A DNA stretch of 64,000 bases from Vespa crabro (GCF_910589235.1 NC_060962.1:6182232-6246231), one strand, 5' to 3'; shown: positions 11,389 through 26,121, numbered from the stretch's first letter. Numbers and translations are program-made. The notes: a model not told the origin generated them from the sequence alone.

Positions 11389-14300
11389 CTCTTCTTTTAT
11401 TGTGTCACCTATTCTACGCGTTAAAGTATAAAGCAGATTATGCAGATCTTTGGAAATAATAAGGAAAAAAATTTTTTTTAATTAAAAAAAACAAGAGAAA
11501 AAAATAGCAAATATAAAAGATGAATGAAATGGAAAATCCTTAATATATTTAAATGAAGAAAGCATACGTCGCGTACGTGAAAAGAAAAAAGAAGAATTGC
11601 TAATTATTTAACATTCATGAATTCCTTATTTACCTTCTTTCTTCCAAAGATTCGAAAAAGTTTTCAAGATGCAAAAAAGGTGCACAGTGGATGGTTGCAA
11701 TTACAGGGTAGAGTAATTAAATTTTGCATTTATATGTACGGAACTTTCTCAAGGATCAATATATACGTACAAAAAAGTTCTTTATACCGTAAGAAATAAG
11801 GAATTTTTTTTATTGGCGTTAATTTAAAAAAAAGAAAAGAAAAAAAAGAGAGAGAGAAAATAAACAATTAGCAATACTCACATATTTCTCTGATAATTAT
11901 TAAAATTAATAATTCTCGAATAATTAGAAAAATTAGCAATTGAAACAATGAGATTCCAACTTTTAAATCTTCCAAATTTTTTCGCGAAAATAATAAAAAA
12001 AAAACGTATAATAATTATTCTTTTATGATACGACATTCTCGATTTTTCCCTTTTATTTATTTATCTTTTTCTCCTGCCTCTTTAGAAATCTAACTCTTTT
12101 CTCATTCTGTCATTCACAATAAGAAATCGATCCATCAATCATAGCTTTATAAAGCTTTCACGCGAGAAAATCTTTTCTGATAGCCGATCCATTATTGTAA
12201 CTTTACCTTATCGTCGTAAATTCATCCGAGAGGACATAATCTAGTCATCCTTCGACACAAAGAGATCCACCCTATCTTATCCTTTTGATATAGTTATCGA
12301 CATTAAACCAGTTAATTAATATTAAACGATGATAAATTAGAAAGGAACATACATAAATACATAAATCTGTCTGACACAGCATATTAAGTACTCCATAATG
12401 CAAATGTGAAAAATCGAAGTCATTGTGTAATCAATTTAATAACTCGACAAACTCGGATCAACTTTTAATTCTATTCAATCTTTTATACAAATATAGACAT
12501 TATTTGATCCTAAAGAATTTGTACAACTTAAAACTAAATCCTCTTTGAAGAAGCTTTTCATAATCCATATCCCTGTTATTCGATAATAAATCTACACATA
12601 CAAAATTTTGATCACTTTATGTTTACTTCAGAAATTTAAAGTTTTCTTGAAAAGAAAATAAATTTCGAAGATATAACTATATTTCATTGAAAACTAGATA
12701 GCCGGAATTAATTAAAAGTTTTTTATCTTTTGTATAAAATAAAACGCGTTATAGAGGGATGCATTTAACAGGGATATAACAAATTATTCGATCTTTCATT
12801 AGATCAATAAAAATTTTCTATAATCATTTAAAAATATATCCTATCTAAAATACCTCTTCAAATATAAATCGATAATTTAATAAAACCCTCATTCTTGCAA
12901 TTTCTCAGAATTCTGTACTTTCCATATTTAATATTAGAACTATCAACAATTATTTCGATATATTGAAATATGCATATATATATATAGACATCTCAGAAAA
13001 AAAAAGGAACAAGAAAAGAAAAAAATAAATAAATTGATAAATGTATATAATAGAAGAATGATAATGATACCTTGTAATAAAAATTTGAATAAATGACTTG
13101 AAACTGGTTTCATCTTAACTACTTGATAAATGTAACGTTAAAGTATTATACTATTCTATTCTATTATTTTCTTGTCTTTTTTTCTTTTTTTTTTTTTTCC
13201 TTCGAAGAAAATTATTTAATACAATCCCTACATAATTTCATTAGAAACGGGATTAACTGTTCGTAAGTTTTTCGTTCGTTGCATAAAACGTGCCTAGAAA
13301 AAGTGAATAAATATTATTTTAATGGTAAAGTTCAAGCGCAGTAGCGTTTGCGTGTGTGCACGAAAGTTATGAATGATGGATCGTTCTGTTTACAAAAGGT
13401 AGCGCGCATCGACCATATGGAAATAGAAGTCGTGCAGACGTCATGATTAATATGATCAGAACAAACTCCTCTGGAATACTAGATGCTGTTAAAAAAAAAA
13501 TATACGATCTGATGTATGTGTACGTCTACGTGTAAAAAATAATATTGAACAACCACTCGTTCAATCGTTCGCCATTAAATCGTATATAGATACAATGATA
13601 TTTTTCGTTTCAGTTTTAAACTTTTTTATTAAAATCTAAAACTTTACCGCGCTGATATATCTCCGGAAATAATGAATAATTTATGATTATTCATTTAGCA
13701 TTCCTTTTTTTCCTATTATACCGTATTATGATATATGATATATAGCTGTATAAAATGTACAGCGTTGTATTTTTAATTCGCTATATTATCGACAAATGGT
13801 AATAATATCGATCGAATATATGACGTTTTTATTTAACTACGGATAACTAAATACTCTACAATCGACGAAAATGTTGACAATATTTTTTTTTCTTTTTTTT
13901 TTTTTTTTTTTTGTTAATACAACGTCTTTATGCAAACGTTTATAAATATTTTTATTACTAATCAAAAGTTATCTTTTAGAAAAATTCTATTTGCTTAGTA
14001 CATTGAAAAATAATACAATATTACAAAATGGCAGATTATTAAAAATTATCTAATTATTATTATGACGTTATATATTATTTGATTATTATTACGAATATGA
14101 AATTACAGAGCTACGATGTTTACCGCTTGAAACATAACAGCAGACTGATCGTTTATTACCTATCGAAGTCCTTCAAAGCTTGTTTCTCCTTTATTGTGTT
14201 TATATGACTAGCGTTCAATGAAAGCGAATATTAAAATTCATACGGAATGAAATATATACGATTGAAATTATTTTATTTCAATGATTATGTAATCTTTCAA

Positions 14301-15960
14301 TGAGAGCGCAAAAATAATTAACTCGAATTCTATCAAATTCATTAAAAATTTCTCTCTAATGACACGCACGCGTTCGAATAAAATTTAACATTATTTAATA
14401 CCAAAAGAGATGATAATTATTATAACGTTTAAACGATTAATTAATTTAGATGTTAATTTAAATATTAATACGCTTCTACTATATAAAGTTTACATTGTTA
14501 AAATAAATAATATGTATAATAATTATAAAGAATGTACAACTAGATCTACTTATGTGATAGCTGAATTTTTACTCTCTCTCTCTCTCTCTCTCTCATATTG
14601 ATTTCATAATTAAATTTCGTACAAAATAACGTTTTTGTAAAATCGATCCAAAAATCAATAAATACTACGCAACAATGAAGAAGAAAAGGACAGAGTAAAA
14701 ACAAGAACGAGTAATACGTTTAATAAAAACAAATACAAACGTTTGACCGACCGCGACATTTATCGATCCAGTCTAATCTTCTCTCGCATCCCGACAAGTA
14801 AACATCGAAGCTCCTCTTTCCTTCTCTACGTCCAAGATTTAACAATCAATATTTAATTATTATTTAAATATTACTAATTTCTCTTGAGTGGAGTACTTGG
14901 GCGAAACATTTTCCGTAAGTAAGAACAAATCGATCTCGATTTCGATCCTTTCGTTTTCGTTGAAGTTACATATACTATGAACGATAATAAAAATGATGAA
15001 CAGTCTTAATAGATAAATTAAAACTAGCACATATTTCAGTCGAAAGTAATTGAAAATGATTCATCAACGAATTTAGAAAGACCACCACTCTATCGATCCT
15101 TTTGATTAATTTTTTAAATGAAAAAATTATTTGAAAAGTAACAAATGTAGACATTTATATTTCAATATTTCGAATAATTTAATTATATTCATTGTCGTAT
15201 GAGTATCGCCGCAAATACTTCTTTATTCTTAACAATTGATAATAACATGTATTAAAAACAATCGAATTAATAATATTTCGTCATAATCATTATTTAACAA
15301 AGAATTGTTATTTTATTCAGTACACACATTATACTATAATAAACAACTCTCTTTATATTTTTTAATTAAACTCTTGCATATAAACATTAAAAGCACACTT
15401 GCTGTTTATCACAGATATTACGGTGACTGAAGCACCAAAGTGTACTGTACTTGTAACAAATTTCTCATAGATAATTTTATTATAACATTTTAATTCCTAA
15501 ACGTCATAATATTTATTTTCATAATTTCCATACCTCTGTATTATTTATGTAACTGTATATATGTAACATTTGAATATGATTCTTTTCTACATACTAACTA
15601 GCTAACATTGTTGCGTCCATATATAGTCTTTAGTAATTGTATATTCTGTGGATAGATTTTTATAGTTTAATAATAGGCACTTCATTATCGCTCTAAAGGT
15701 TTTAACATTTTAACATTTTATAGTTAACAAATTGATTATTAACGATCCACATATATGAGTATATTAAATTACTATTATAGCCATAAATCAGAGGTACGAA
15801 ACTATTATAATATATAAGATAATATTAAAATATGCTTTTAGTTTAATAAAAAAAAAATATATATATATATATATATTTTTTTTGATAGTAAAAATATGCT
15901 TTTTGCATACAAAATAAAGCTGGATTATAGCTTTAATACTTTTACTATTTCTATTTCTAA

Positions 15961-18160
15961 TCAAAATGTTGATCTTTCATCAATTCTATCGACTTGACTT
16001 GTACTATTTCTAGGTAATAGTACTTGGTTTTCTTCTGTGTGCCATCTTTGACGAACAAAAACAAAAAGACCAATGAAAGTTATTAAGATTCCTATACCAG
16101 TAATACCGATAGAAGTAACAAGTCCCAATGATGGTAATATATGTAAAAATTTAACTTGATTAACATAATTGGGAGTTAAATTAGCTTCTTGTGTAAACCA
16201 CATCATAGGCATATATGTTTTTCGTACATATTTAAATATACTGAAAATCAAATTATCTCATATAGCACTATTAGGATTAATTAATCTGTAAAACTTTATG
16301 AAAATATTGTTTACCTCATTTCTTGAATTGACTCCACCATAAGATTTAATTGTAACTGTGCTTTCACTTGCAATGGCACACCAGTTTTCTATAGAAATTT
16401 AGTTTGTTAAAATTATAAAACTTATACTTTAAAAAATATAAAAGATACTTACTGGTTCAATGATTACAAACGACTCATGCTTTTCTTTAGAAGGTTCCAA
16501 TCCTTTTACTGCTTTCCCGTAACTATTATCTGCTAAATAGAAATGTGGCAAACTAATAAAAGCTGGTGCTCCATATTTACATTTTGACACGTCTAATACT
16601 CCAGACGGTTCACATGGTTTATTCTTACAATAACATTTACGTGACTTAACGTTATCACCATTATCTAACGTAGTTATACTGGAAATAAATTTACTACCTT
16701 CTAAGCCTTGGTATAGAGATTCATTTTTATATGTCAATGTTACATACCTATAATAGTTTTGATTGTAAAAAAAAAATACAATTGATAATTTAACTATTAT
16801 TAATTAAGCCTATATACGTACGTGCAAATGTCAGGTACAAATATATTTGCAGTTTTATTATTATCCAGAGGTGGCCACAAATCTCCATTTGTACCATCTA
16901 TTATCGCACAAGAATCTTTGTAATAATTTGTTTTATTTACAAAATTCCACTCTTTAACAATTCCCATTTCATATATATTATTTGTTCCAGTTAACATATT
17001 GAATGTTCCGTCATAAGTGTCTGAATTATTTCTCTAGGAGAAAATAAATGAGTAATCAGTAATATTCTTTATCATACACATAATTCATTGTACACACCTG
17101 ATAAAACCAGCCAAATTTAGTAAAGGGTATAATTGATAAGTTCAACTTTTTTGCTATAACAAGTAACTTATCTTCATAACCATCAAATAGGAGTTTACCA
17201 ACAGTCTGTGTCATTGCTAAATTTTTTCCTAAACTTTTTATTATTTTATCAGAAATTTCACGCATAAGTGTAGACTTACTTTTCATCATTTGTCCCAATG
17301 TCTATAATTAGATTTGAATGTATTAAAAATAAATGATCATCGGTTATAATAAAATTAGAATAATTTCTAATAAAACTTACTACCACAACTGGATCTAGAT
17401 TAGTTACTTGATCTGTCAATTTTCCATTAGATAAACTTTCATCAAAATACCATACTTTTCTTCTTTGAAATGTTATAGTTCCATTGTCATTCCAGATTTG
17501 GTTTACTTTATAATCAACTTCTCTGTAAATTTGATATTATAATGTATCAGAACTAAATATATAAAAAAATATTCTCTAAATGTACCTAAATACATATGGT
17601 CCCATTTCAACAAGTACTGGTTTTATATTGAGAGGATGATTAAAGACATCAGGATTAGTCCAATTGAAAAAATAAAATTTGAGATACATTGGTATAGGTG
17701 TTTCCTTCCAAAGATTATAAATAGTCGAAGTTGGCGTCAATGTTAGTTCCTGAAAAAAGATTTTAATTAATAATAACAAACATTATCTATACAAAATTAT
17801 TAAGATTATCTGTATATAAAACTTACTTTTAATAAGAACCAATTAAAAATGGAAGACCAAAATGCTGCTGCAATTGCTCCAAGCAATAATAATATCAGAC
17901 CGATGATAAAGATTAAAATAAATTTTATAGAAGATTGCTTCATCTTTGTTGCTGGTATGATGCTGAAAGAAAATTCTAATAAGATGCTTTTTCTTTTTTT
18001 TTTTTTTTTTTTTTTTCATATAATAAGACTCCATTATAAAATTATCTAATAAGATAATATGGTAATGACAATGTTATACTTTAATCATAAATTTATTAGC
18101 TTACATATGCTCATCGAAGTCTTCCTCAGTATATAGATTTGTTATTGATTCTATAGACAT
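15961..18160 (-). CDS. CD36-family class B scavenger receptor (SCARB1/croquemort-like)
   Basis: Nine exons, joined from the start: 18105-18160, 17827-17962, 17586-17749, 17381-17522, 17098-17301, 16822-17033, 16453-16747, 16315-16388, 15961-16240. All junctions are GT-AG and in phase, giving 520 residues, a normal CD36-family length. The protein has two membrane anchors: an N-terminal segment around residues 30-52 and a C-terminal one around 462-490 (LVTSIGITGIGILITFIGLF). Between them is a large ectodomain. Family hallmarks include FYFFNWTNPDVF, MGPYVFRE, SCAIIDGTNGDLWPP and a cysteine cluster CYCKNKPCEPSGVLDVSKC, followed by YGAPAFISLPHF. Several N-x-S/T sites suit an extracellular or luminal loop. 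Family members bind lipoproteins, lipids or apoptotic cells. The ligand cannot be assigned, and LIMP2-like or croquemort-like roles are both possible. Confidence 0.93.
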
Positions 18161-18639
18161 AATTAAAGTTTGTTTTTCTACGGTATTACAATGTAATTCA
18201 CTTAAAGCTCATTCAGATTTAATTAATCATATAAATAGAAATCTTTAATCAAATATCAAGAGAAAAATATCATTTATAAATATGTACATAATGTGGACTG
18301 TACATATGTATTACACACAGTATGTCAAATGCGAACCAAAATAATCATTACTTATTACTCATTTTAGATATATGACTTATAAAAATGATATGCTTTGTAT
18401 AGATGAAAGAGTATTACAACAATTTAAAATAGGTTAATATTATTTCCAACATAATTGTTATTTCTTGTTATATAAAAATGCATAACTTTAAAATAAAAGA
18501 ATTTAATTTTCAAACTTCTAGTACTGTAATAATGCATTGTTAATTACATAATCTACAACTCTCACAAAAATATTTATTTACAACTATAGCAACTGTATTA
18601 TACAGGTGCTTTTAATTCCGCGTATGAACGATAGCATGA

Positions 18640-18650
18640 AAGATGGCGCT
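18640..18650 (+). promoter_or_regulatory. YY1-like motif AAGATGGCGCT
   Basis: AAGATGGCG matches the YY1/Pho-type core common near animal core promoters. It lies about 480 bases upstream of the CD36-family start codon, in a short GC-richer patch. Placement supports a promoter, but the motif is short. Confidence 0.4.
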
Positions 18651-20481
18651 TTGATAGCGTGAATATTCATACAGTAAAAAAAAAGATCACATATGACGCA
18701 TTTCATTCTCTTTTTTTCATAGTCGTGAAATCATCAATCGTGTCTCTTATTAAGCTATTTATATGAGTAGTTACTTCATAGAATTGTTTTATCATTAATC
18801 GTAACTATATTTGTATAATAATTCATAAATATACTAAAGAGAAAATGTAATTGTAATTCTTATTATCTGAAAATATATTTTCAAATATATATTATAATTT
18901 TCTAAATTTTCGAATATTTTTATGATAATTCAATTGTGACAATCTGTTTTTCGATGATCATACTATACATATGTTTAATAACCTATCTTTCCAAGTCGAA
19001 AATAAATATTACTCGAAGAGATATTAAAAATATTTAACTTTTTTTTACACATTGTAATACGAGTATTGCCGTAGCATAATATTAGACAAAAAAAAATCTA
19101 TCCTTCCACCCAATACGTGATCTTTTTAAAATTTGTTTTTTTTTTTACTTTTTTTTTTTAAATAAATTTATGTCTATCAAATTTTCATAGCTCAATATTC
19201 ATAGCTCATATTTAAATAGAAGAGAGAGAGAGAGAGAGATACACCATTTTTATCATGCGATAAAAGTTCAAGATATACTTTTACCGATGATAAGAATTCT
19301 TCAGATTTATATAAAAGAATAAAACGAAAACAGATAAGACTGCTGACAATAGTATCAAAATTATTTCAAGGATATCGAATATGATTAATGAACATATTTC
19401 TTATGTGACAGTATGCTACGATTGATATAATTTTTCTTTTTTACAGATTGTTTTAATGAAACATAAAAGTGTTAAAAAAAAATATTGTAATAATATCATC
19501 ACGACATCATTGTCGATATTAAACGATCAATGTGATAAAATTATACAAATGATATTTTTTTTATACTTACAATGCAAAAACATTTTTAAACAGTTATCCA
19601 TCGTAATTCATTTAATTTCCTAAAAATTATAATTGTTCCGCAATTATTCCTTGAATGATAATCAGCATTATATATACATAATAATGCTGATTGATATGTA
19701 ATATAATACAAGCAATATGCGTGCAATGAATCATGATTTTATTTTACATGTAGATTATAACCGAAAGAGATAATCTTACTAGACAAGCGACGTAACTTCC
19801 TCCCCGCTCCTGGTTTTCATCTCCAATTGATCACTATTCATTTTTAAAGAATAATAAAGAAATTGCACAGCTTTATTTAAAAGAGAAAAATTAACCGGAA
19901 CGAGGTTTTATTCCGCACGGCTATAAGACGATAACTAATAGAGATGCGAGCTAAAATTTTTCTTAAACATTAATACTTCTACGTTTGTCATGTCCCATCG
20001 TAAAAATATTGATCGAGAAAACTAGTTTTTCTTTTAACGCATACATATAATCTATAATCTTTGATATGATTGGCATAATGCGTGTAAAAGAATTCATAAG
20101 GAAGAAATGCAAAAAAAGAAAAAAAAAAGAAGAAAAAAAAGAAACCTGTAATGGCAAACGATTGTTATAATAATTATTATATCCCGTTCAAAGTACAAAA
20201 TTATTCAAATTATCGAAAAGTATAAAACTATGACTAATCGTAAAAGATAATTAATGTAGATATATAAATTATTCATTTTAATTAATGATGATCTTTGGAA
20301 ATACTAATTCGCTCCTATTTAAAGGTCTTTGTTTGAATAATCTTGATTAAATGTTTATCTTATTATCTTTCTTTATGCATTATAGTTAATTTTCATTGTT
20401 TTCAACTGAAGCAAATCGCAAATATTATTTATAATTCATCGAATTATCTCATGGATGTACACCTCCACTTTCTCTGTTCGT

Positions 20482-20498
20482 GTCTCTCTCTGTTTCTT

Positions 20499-20545
<47 letters not shown>
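20482..20545. repeat. Imperfect (CT)n microsatellite
   Basis: A CT array with TTTC and GTTT interruptions, becoming pure CT toward its 3' end. Confidence 0.95.
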
Positions 20546-20547
<2 letters not shown>

Positions 20548-20854
20548 TTATATTCTGTCTCTTTCTTTCTCATTCATAAACATACTTTGACAAATCAATG
20601 ATTCCCTTTTCAGAATATAAGAATGGAATAATTTTTTTTAATCTTTTTATCGCACGTATATATTTTTATATAACTTTATCTTAATATTTTTACTTTTTCG
20701 TGTTAAATATGTCGTTATATAGCAAAGTGAAAGCACGGAAAAGTTTTCTTTGTATGTGTGTAAAAGAGATATATCTACTCCTTACTTATATGGATACACA
20801 TATTTGCCACAAAAAGTCACGTATCCTATGCAATAAATAAATTATCATCTCGAC

Positions 20855-20869
20855 AGAGAGAGTGAGAGA

Positions 20870-20911
<42 letters not shown>

Positions 20912-20952
20912 GAGAGAGAGATAGAGATAGAGTGATAGTGAGAGAGAGAGAG
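20855..20952. repeat. Imperfect (GA)n microsatellite
   Basis: A GA/GAAA array of about 95 bases. It is the purine-strand counterpart of the CT array about 370 bases away, so the two could pair as a large inverted repeat. A third short GA tract lies at about 21103-21131. Confidence 0.95.
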
Positions 20953-22479
20953 CCAGTACAATATTAAAATGCAGATAATATGTTAATTATTATTAATATA
21001 AATATTAATATTTTATGTATTACTAAAGAAAATATACATATAATAATAATGATTATAATAACAGAATGAATAAGTTGTAAATATAATATTATATTATATA
21101 CAGAGAAAGAGAGAGAGAGAGAGAGAGAGAGTCCATTCATTTTTTTTAATTTTTTATAAACAATCATTACCGACAATTATTGCGAACAATTGTGAAAAGT
21201 TGAAAATCTATAATAATTAAAAGTAACAATAATAATTATATCATAATAAATATTTTCATATTTTCGCCCACAATAACAATCGATTACATTATTATGAACA
21301 AATTTTCATTATAACGATTTTACATTACATTCACAATGTTTTTACAATCGTAAAATAAATAATTTTCTTTGTTCTTAAAAAATATTATAAGAAAACTTAA
21401 TGAACGGTAAAGAAACGTAAGAAAAATATTTTTACAATTATAAGAATGATCTGTGAAATAAATACCTGTTGAAAAATTGTCTCGTCGTAATACGATAATG
21501 ATGATTTTAATACTGTCGATATAACGTTGCTCATTCGCTAATATTTAATATAATCCGTTTTTAAGAATAATTAAACGAAAATATTCGATACGGCAAATAC
21601 GACAGCACGTTGCTTTCCACAGCGACTTGACCGCGCGAACTTTCATCCGACGACTACGCACAATCTACTCTAAACGACTTGATAGGTAGAGTAGGGATTT
21701 CATGGTAGATTAAAATATTTTTGAATTTTCGAAATAAGTGGAGGGGAATTTGTATAACTGTCCGTACTAGACCGACCGATCGATTTCTTCAATTTTATTA
21801 AACGTTCCTAAGCATTTATTAATACTATGTTCTATTTTTACAAATAAACAACAATGTGTAAAATATTTTTATTAACATTAATAAAACTTAAAACTGATAG
21901 AGGAAGGAAGAAAAAAACAGGTATGTTAAATACGAATGAAAAGAAAAATTAAAAAAAAAAACATCTTTTGAGTATAAAAACGTCTCATCGTTAATGAAAA
22001 TATTTTATAAACCGGTTTTAATGCTTTTCAACATCACTTTTTCATTTCAATGAATTTAAAAAATACAGATCATACATTATTCCATGTTAATCAATAATAC
22101 ACAAAATCAAAATTCTCTGTGATATTGTTAGAATTATTTGATAGATGATATTATTTGTTTTATCATATAAATTTTTATTATTCATCCAATGATTTTCATT
22201 TGCAAACGATAAATATTTTAGATAAATAAATTCAACGAGGTGTTTATAATATGATAATTTTAATATTTATATTAAATAAATATGCTGATATATATTCTGA
22301 TATAAATATTTATATTTTGGTGTAATGTTTTTATATTATTGCAAACTCTAAACTATATTAAATATTTGTTGAACTACATATTATTATAAAATATCACACA
22401 GTGGACGGATTGGTAATCAATAAAATAATTTTGTTATATATAATGATGAAAATATTTCAGTTATAAAAAGATGATTCGT

Positions 22480-24159
22480 TTAAATAATTACAGTGCTACT
22501 AGTACTATTCATATCCTCTTGAAGTTGTGTACGATCTCTTACTCTTGCACACATCAGACTATATTCTAATACTCCTATGCGAATGTTCATTTCAGATATT
22601 TCATTCTTCATTTTTGTGATAGTTTTCTTTATATTTATCAATGGTGCTATGAAACAAATAATGATTATGTAATTATTTCCTTTAAAAATTTACAATACAT
22701 TTTATAAAATATAATTACTTCCATCAGTCATACTAGATCCTCTCTCATCCATTTCCTTCTTCATGTGTTCTAATTCTTCTGTCAATTTATTTAATACTCT
22801 TGTTCTTTCTGTTACACCACCGCTTACATCTCGATATTGTTCCTTAACTTTTGATAAATCATCCTAAAACGAAGTAAAACTATATTAATAAATAATAACG
22901 TAAATTTTATTTTTATATATTAACCTGAAGTATCCTATATTCATTTAAAATAGGCTCCAGTTGTCTATTTAAATAAGTTTCCCTCGTTTTAATCTTATCT
23001 AATACGTTTGTTATTTCAAAATGCAGCTTATCTAATTGCCCTTTAGTACCAGACAAATTTGTTGTAATATCTGAACGTAGTTGTTTCATTTGATCAATAT
23101 GTAAACGCCAATCTCTTGAATCTATAAAGAAAATATTATTGTATTATCAATTAAATATATTTATTTTATCATTAAGGATATTTTAAAAATATAATCCTTA
23201 CCTGTTTTTACAGTTACTTTTAATTGTGGTAGAACTCTTTCTAGCTCCAATTGCCACTCTTCCCTATTTGTTTTGGACTCTAAAATATTTTCAGGCTTGT
23301 ACATTTCATTCTAAAACAATTTTACAATTATAGATATAATATAAATTATTACAGACAATAAAAAATTTAATGCCATATCTGAAATAAAAAAAAAAACATA
23401 ATTAACCATATTCTGATTATAAAGTTTTGTTATATCATCAACATGTAAAATATCATCATCCTCCTCATCGTATTCAGCCATCATCTCTTCTTCGACTTTC
23501 TCTAAAATTAATTCTGCATCATCTTCTTCTATTTCCGGTTCAGGTGTTTCTTCATCAGGTATAATTTCTGCTCTATAAATATAATATGATATAATTTCTA
23601 AGATGATATTAATATAAATGATACTTGAACCTTACTTTTTCCACTTAAACTTTTGCACTTTTATAGCATTATCTGCCAGATTATCTAAGACATAGATAGC
23701 ATGTTCTCCAGTTCCTTGTTTTAATTTATTTGGTGGAAATTCAACTGGAATATCAATTTCTCTAAGATAATCCAATATCAATGATATTGTGGAATTAGGA
23801 TCATCAGATTCTTGTGGAGATTCAAAATCTTTACCAGCTTTTCTAATTAACCATGCAGCCAAAGAAGTAAATGTATAAAATTGTTCTCCTGGATTTATTG
23901 GTATGGCAAAATAATGCCTATATAATATTCAATGATAATTTGAATTAGTATTTATTTATTATAAAAATCACACATGTAAAACTTCACTTACAAAATCTTA
24001 CCTAGTTATAGGTTTCATTTTTAATTCTTGTACAAATTCAATATCATAATTTAATAATTTTAATTTCTCTAATAAATCTTCCATTCGAATATATACAACA
24101 TACAAAGCGGATAAAGCTGATTCATCTTCCAAAACAATTTTTAAATTATCTCTAAACAT
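22480..24159 (-). CDS. IFT57: Intraflagellar transport protein 57 (IFT57/Hippi)
   Basis: Seven exons: 24002-24159, 23636-23917, 23572-23407, 23310-23202, 23121-22925, 22863-22719, 22646-22480. All junctions are in phase, giving 407 residues (vertebrate IFT57 is about 430). The N-terminal half is a calponin-homology-like domain with RHYFAIPINPGEQFYTFTSL and WLIRKAGKDFESPQESDDPN. An acidic linker (PEPEIEEDDAELILEKVEEE) follows. The C-terminal half is a long coiled coil with EEWQLELERVLPQLKVTVK, DWRIHIDQMKQL and LNKLTEELEHMKKEMDERG. IFT57 is a peripheral subunit of the IFT-B complex that carries cargo in cilia; in insects it is expected in sensory neurons and sperm. I saw no convincing RFX X-box in the bases just upstream. 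Confidence 0.96.
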
Positions 24160-25317
24160 TTTTTTAATAATAATCTTTATAATTAAGGCAAAATATTATA
24201 TGATAATCACAACGTTGACGTAAAAGTTTATATACGTGAATTATTTATTGACAATTTTACGTTAATATCAACGTTTTTATTAATATTAATGAAATATTAC
24301 GTTTACACAATAGGAAACTTTTTTTACACAATACGAAAATATTATTAATTATGTCTATTGTCCTTTTTTTGATACTACAAACAAGAAATGAGAAGAAACA
24401 TTCATTTCGACAAAAAGGAAATAAACAATTTACGATGCACTTGCGCATTCTTATAATTTCCTTTTTTTAATTATCGACTGAGTATTACCTTATTTTATCG
24501 TACATGGTAATATAAAAAAAATTTTTTCATAAAGTTTAATATTTACCGTCAGTAGATAAAGAAAAACACTATTGAATACAATCATTAATACAATCATTAA
24601 TTATCTGTTGTGAATAAATTATACAAAGTACAATATGTCCGTAAATATAACAAAAATTTAAAAGGAATATACTACTTGATAGTATATATCTATTGATAAT
24701 ATATCTATGTAATTACAATTATTTATTTTAAATGAAGCCAAAACATTCTTTTATCTAAAGTGATATTTAATTAAGATTATTCGATAATTTTATATGGCCA
24801 TTTCACGAAATATTTAATTTATACGAAGATAAAAGATAAGAAGTAATACGTATAAATAAAATATTACGTTATTGTAAACTATAAGAAAAGATATCATAAA
24901 AGCTGTGTTTTTAGGTGACCTACATTGCATCTATAAGTACCATTACACCTAACGGTACTTTGAATATAAGTTTCCAATCGTTCTCACGATCCACCTCATT
25001 TAAAAACAAAACTAAGAAAATATCTCATTTAAATTATAATATTTATATATAATATTATAATATTTATATAAACATACATAATAGAAATTTATTTTAGAAT
25101 TTATCTCTATTTTTGTAAAACAACAAACGATGATTTTAACAAATGGAAAATAGATAAAAAAAACTTTGTTTTTGCCTTCCTTTGGATGTTCGCTGAATCC
25201 GTCGTTAGTTGCGAAAATAATGGAAAGAATGTTACCTACTTAAAATTCCAAAAGCATCTAAGCGAAAGTTCAGGTTTCTTAGGGAACGATTGTCAAATAT
25301 AGGATCAAGCAAGTTAA

Positions 25318-25349
<32 letters not shown>

Positions 25350-25665
25350 GCATACCCGATGTATCAACTACACTACGTTAATTTTTTCGGCATATGCATC
25401 CTTTTCTTCCGGGAAATACTTTCCCTATTTCCCTTCCAAAGGAACTTTCTTAAAATATTTTTCATATTCCCCTTATTAATTTTAATGGGATACACCGGTA
25501 ATTTATATAATGTATTCCGGTCATTTTTAATTAACAATGAAGAATCTAACAACTCCCGAGAAAAAAAGCGCGAAATTTGAATTTGGCATTCTTCCAGTAT
25601 GCATTCTTCATTGAAGAAGATAAAAAAGAAATTTAAAATAAATAATAATATAAGAGGAAGGAACG

Positions 25666-25715
<50 letters not shown>

Positions 25716-26066
25716 CTGACAACTTTTCCTAACTGTGCGCGAACTTTCGATAAAGTGTCAGAAAGGGTCGACGGGGAAAGAAGGGGACGGGGGAAACAAA
25801 TTAAAGAAAATTCAAAGATCATTGAAAAGAAAAGTATTCGTTTAAAGAAATTGATCGTATTAAAGAATATCGATGAGAGTGAGATTCACCGTGGTGTACG
25901 TTTAATAAGAGAAAGAAGTAGTGGGGGAAGGAAGGTAAATTGAAAGGGAGACCGGACATGTCGCGTCCCGCTTGTAAGACGAAAACGAGAAGGTATCGAA
26001 CTCGGTCGACCACCCGTCGAAAATGCCTCTACGAGATCGTAAAAGTGCCGCGTGTCCTCTATTGTG
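24160..26066. other. Divergent intergenic region between IFT57 and the lectin gene
   Basis: AT-rich DNA with a (CA)n(TA)n tract at about 25318-25350 and a (GA)n array at 25671-25715. From about 25720 the sequence becomes richer in G and C and runs into the putative lectin promoter. No exon is recognised. Confidence 0.55.
25671..25715. repeat. (GA)n microsatellite
   Basis: A GA array of about 45 bases with one AAAG interruption, about 350 bases upstream of the putative TATA box of the lectin gene. Confidence 0.95.
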
Positions 26067-26121
26067 TATATATAGAGGTACCACGAAGAAACCATTGCAG
26101 TTCTTCAACGAACGTTCTTAG
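26067..26121 (+). promoter_or_regulatory. Putative TATA promoter and short non-coding first exon of the lectin gene
   Basis: TATATATA at 26067-26074 is followed 32 bases later by an initiator-like GCAGTT (A at 26099). A splice-donor match, ag followed by gtgagc, comes directly after 26121. This would give a non-coding first exon of about 23 bases joined to the coding exon through an acceptor ttgcag at 26835-26840. Spacing and motifs fit a TATA-dependent secreted-protein gene. No transcript evidence is available. Confidence 0.45.

Larger units (their letters stand above)
6872..15960. other. About 9 kb with no recognisable gene
   Basis: This stretch is AT-rich DNA with many microsatellites (listed separately) and a 7560-7680 local duplication. 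A GC-richer patch at 10860-11020 has several CpGs and could be a promoter or first non-coding exon of the receptor gene on the minus strand, but nothing in the sequence proves this. Short open frames here are microsatellite translations or lack splice and codon support. Confidence 0.6.
18161..22479. other. Upstream region of the CD36-family gene; no gene seen
   Basis: No coding exon is recognised between the CD36-family start and the IFT57 stop. The stretch has a poly-A/T-rich background and CT/GA microsatellites. A small GC-richer patch at about 21590-21690 may be a distant promoter of the CD36-family gene, and a YY1-like motif near 18640 is nearer to its start. Confidence 0.55.

Noticed and set aside
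20343..20579. Ser-Leu repeat frame
   Set aside because: It is a translation of a (CT)n microsatellite. The frame near 32221-32430 was rejected for the same reason.
24160..24300. Search for an RFX X-box upstream of IFT57
   Set aside because: No inverted GTTRCC-type pair with 1-3 base spacing was seen. The attacc/ggtaat pair near 24485-24514 has far too wide a spacing.
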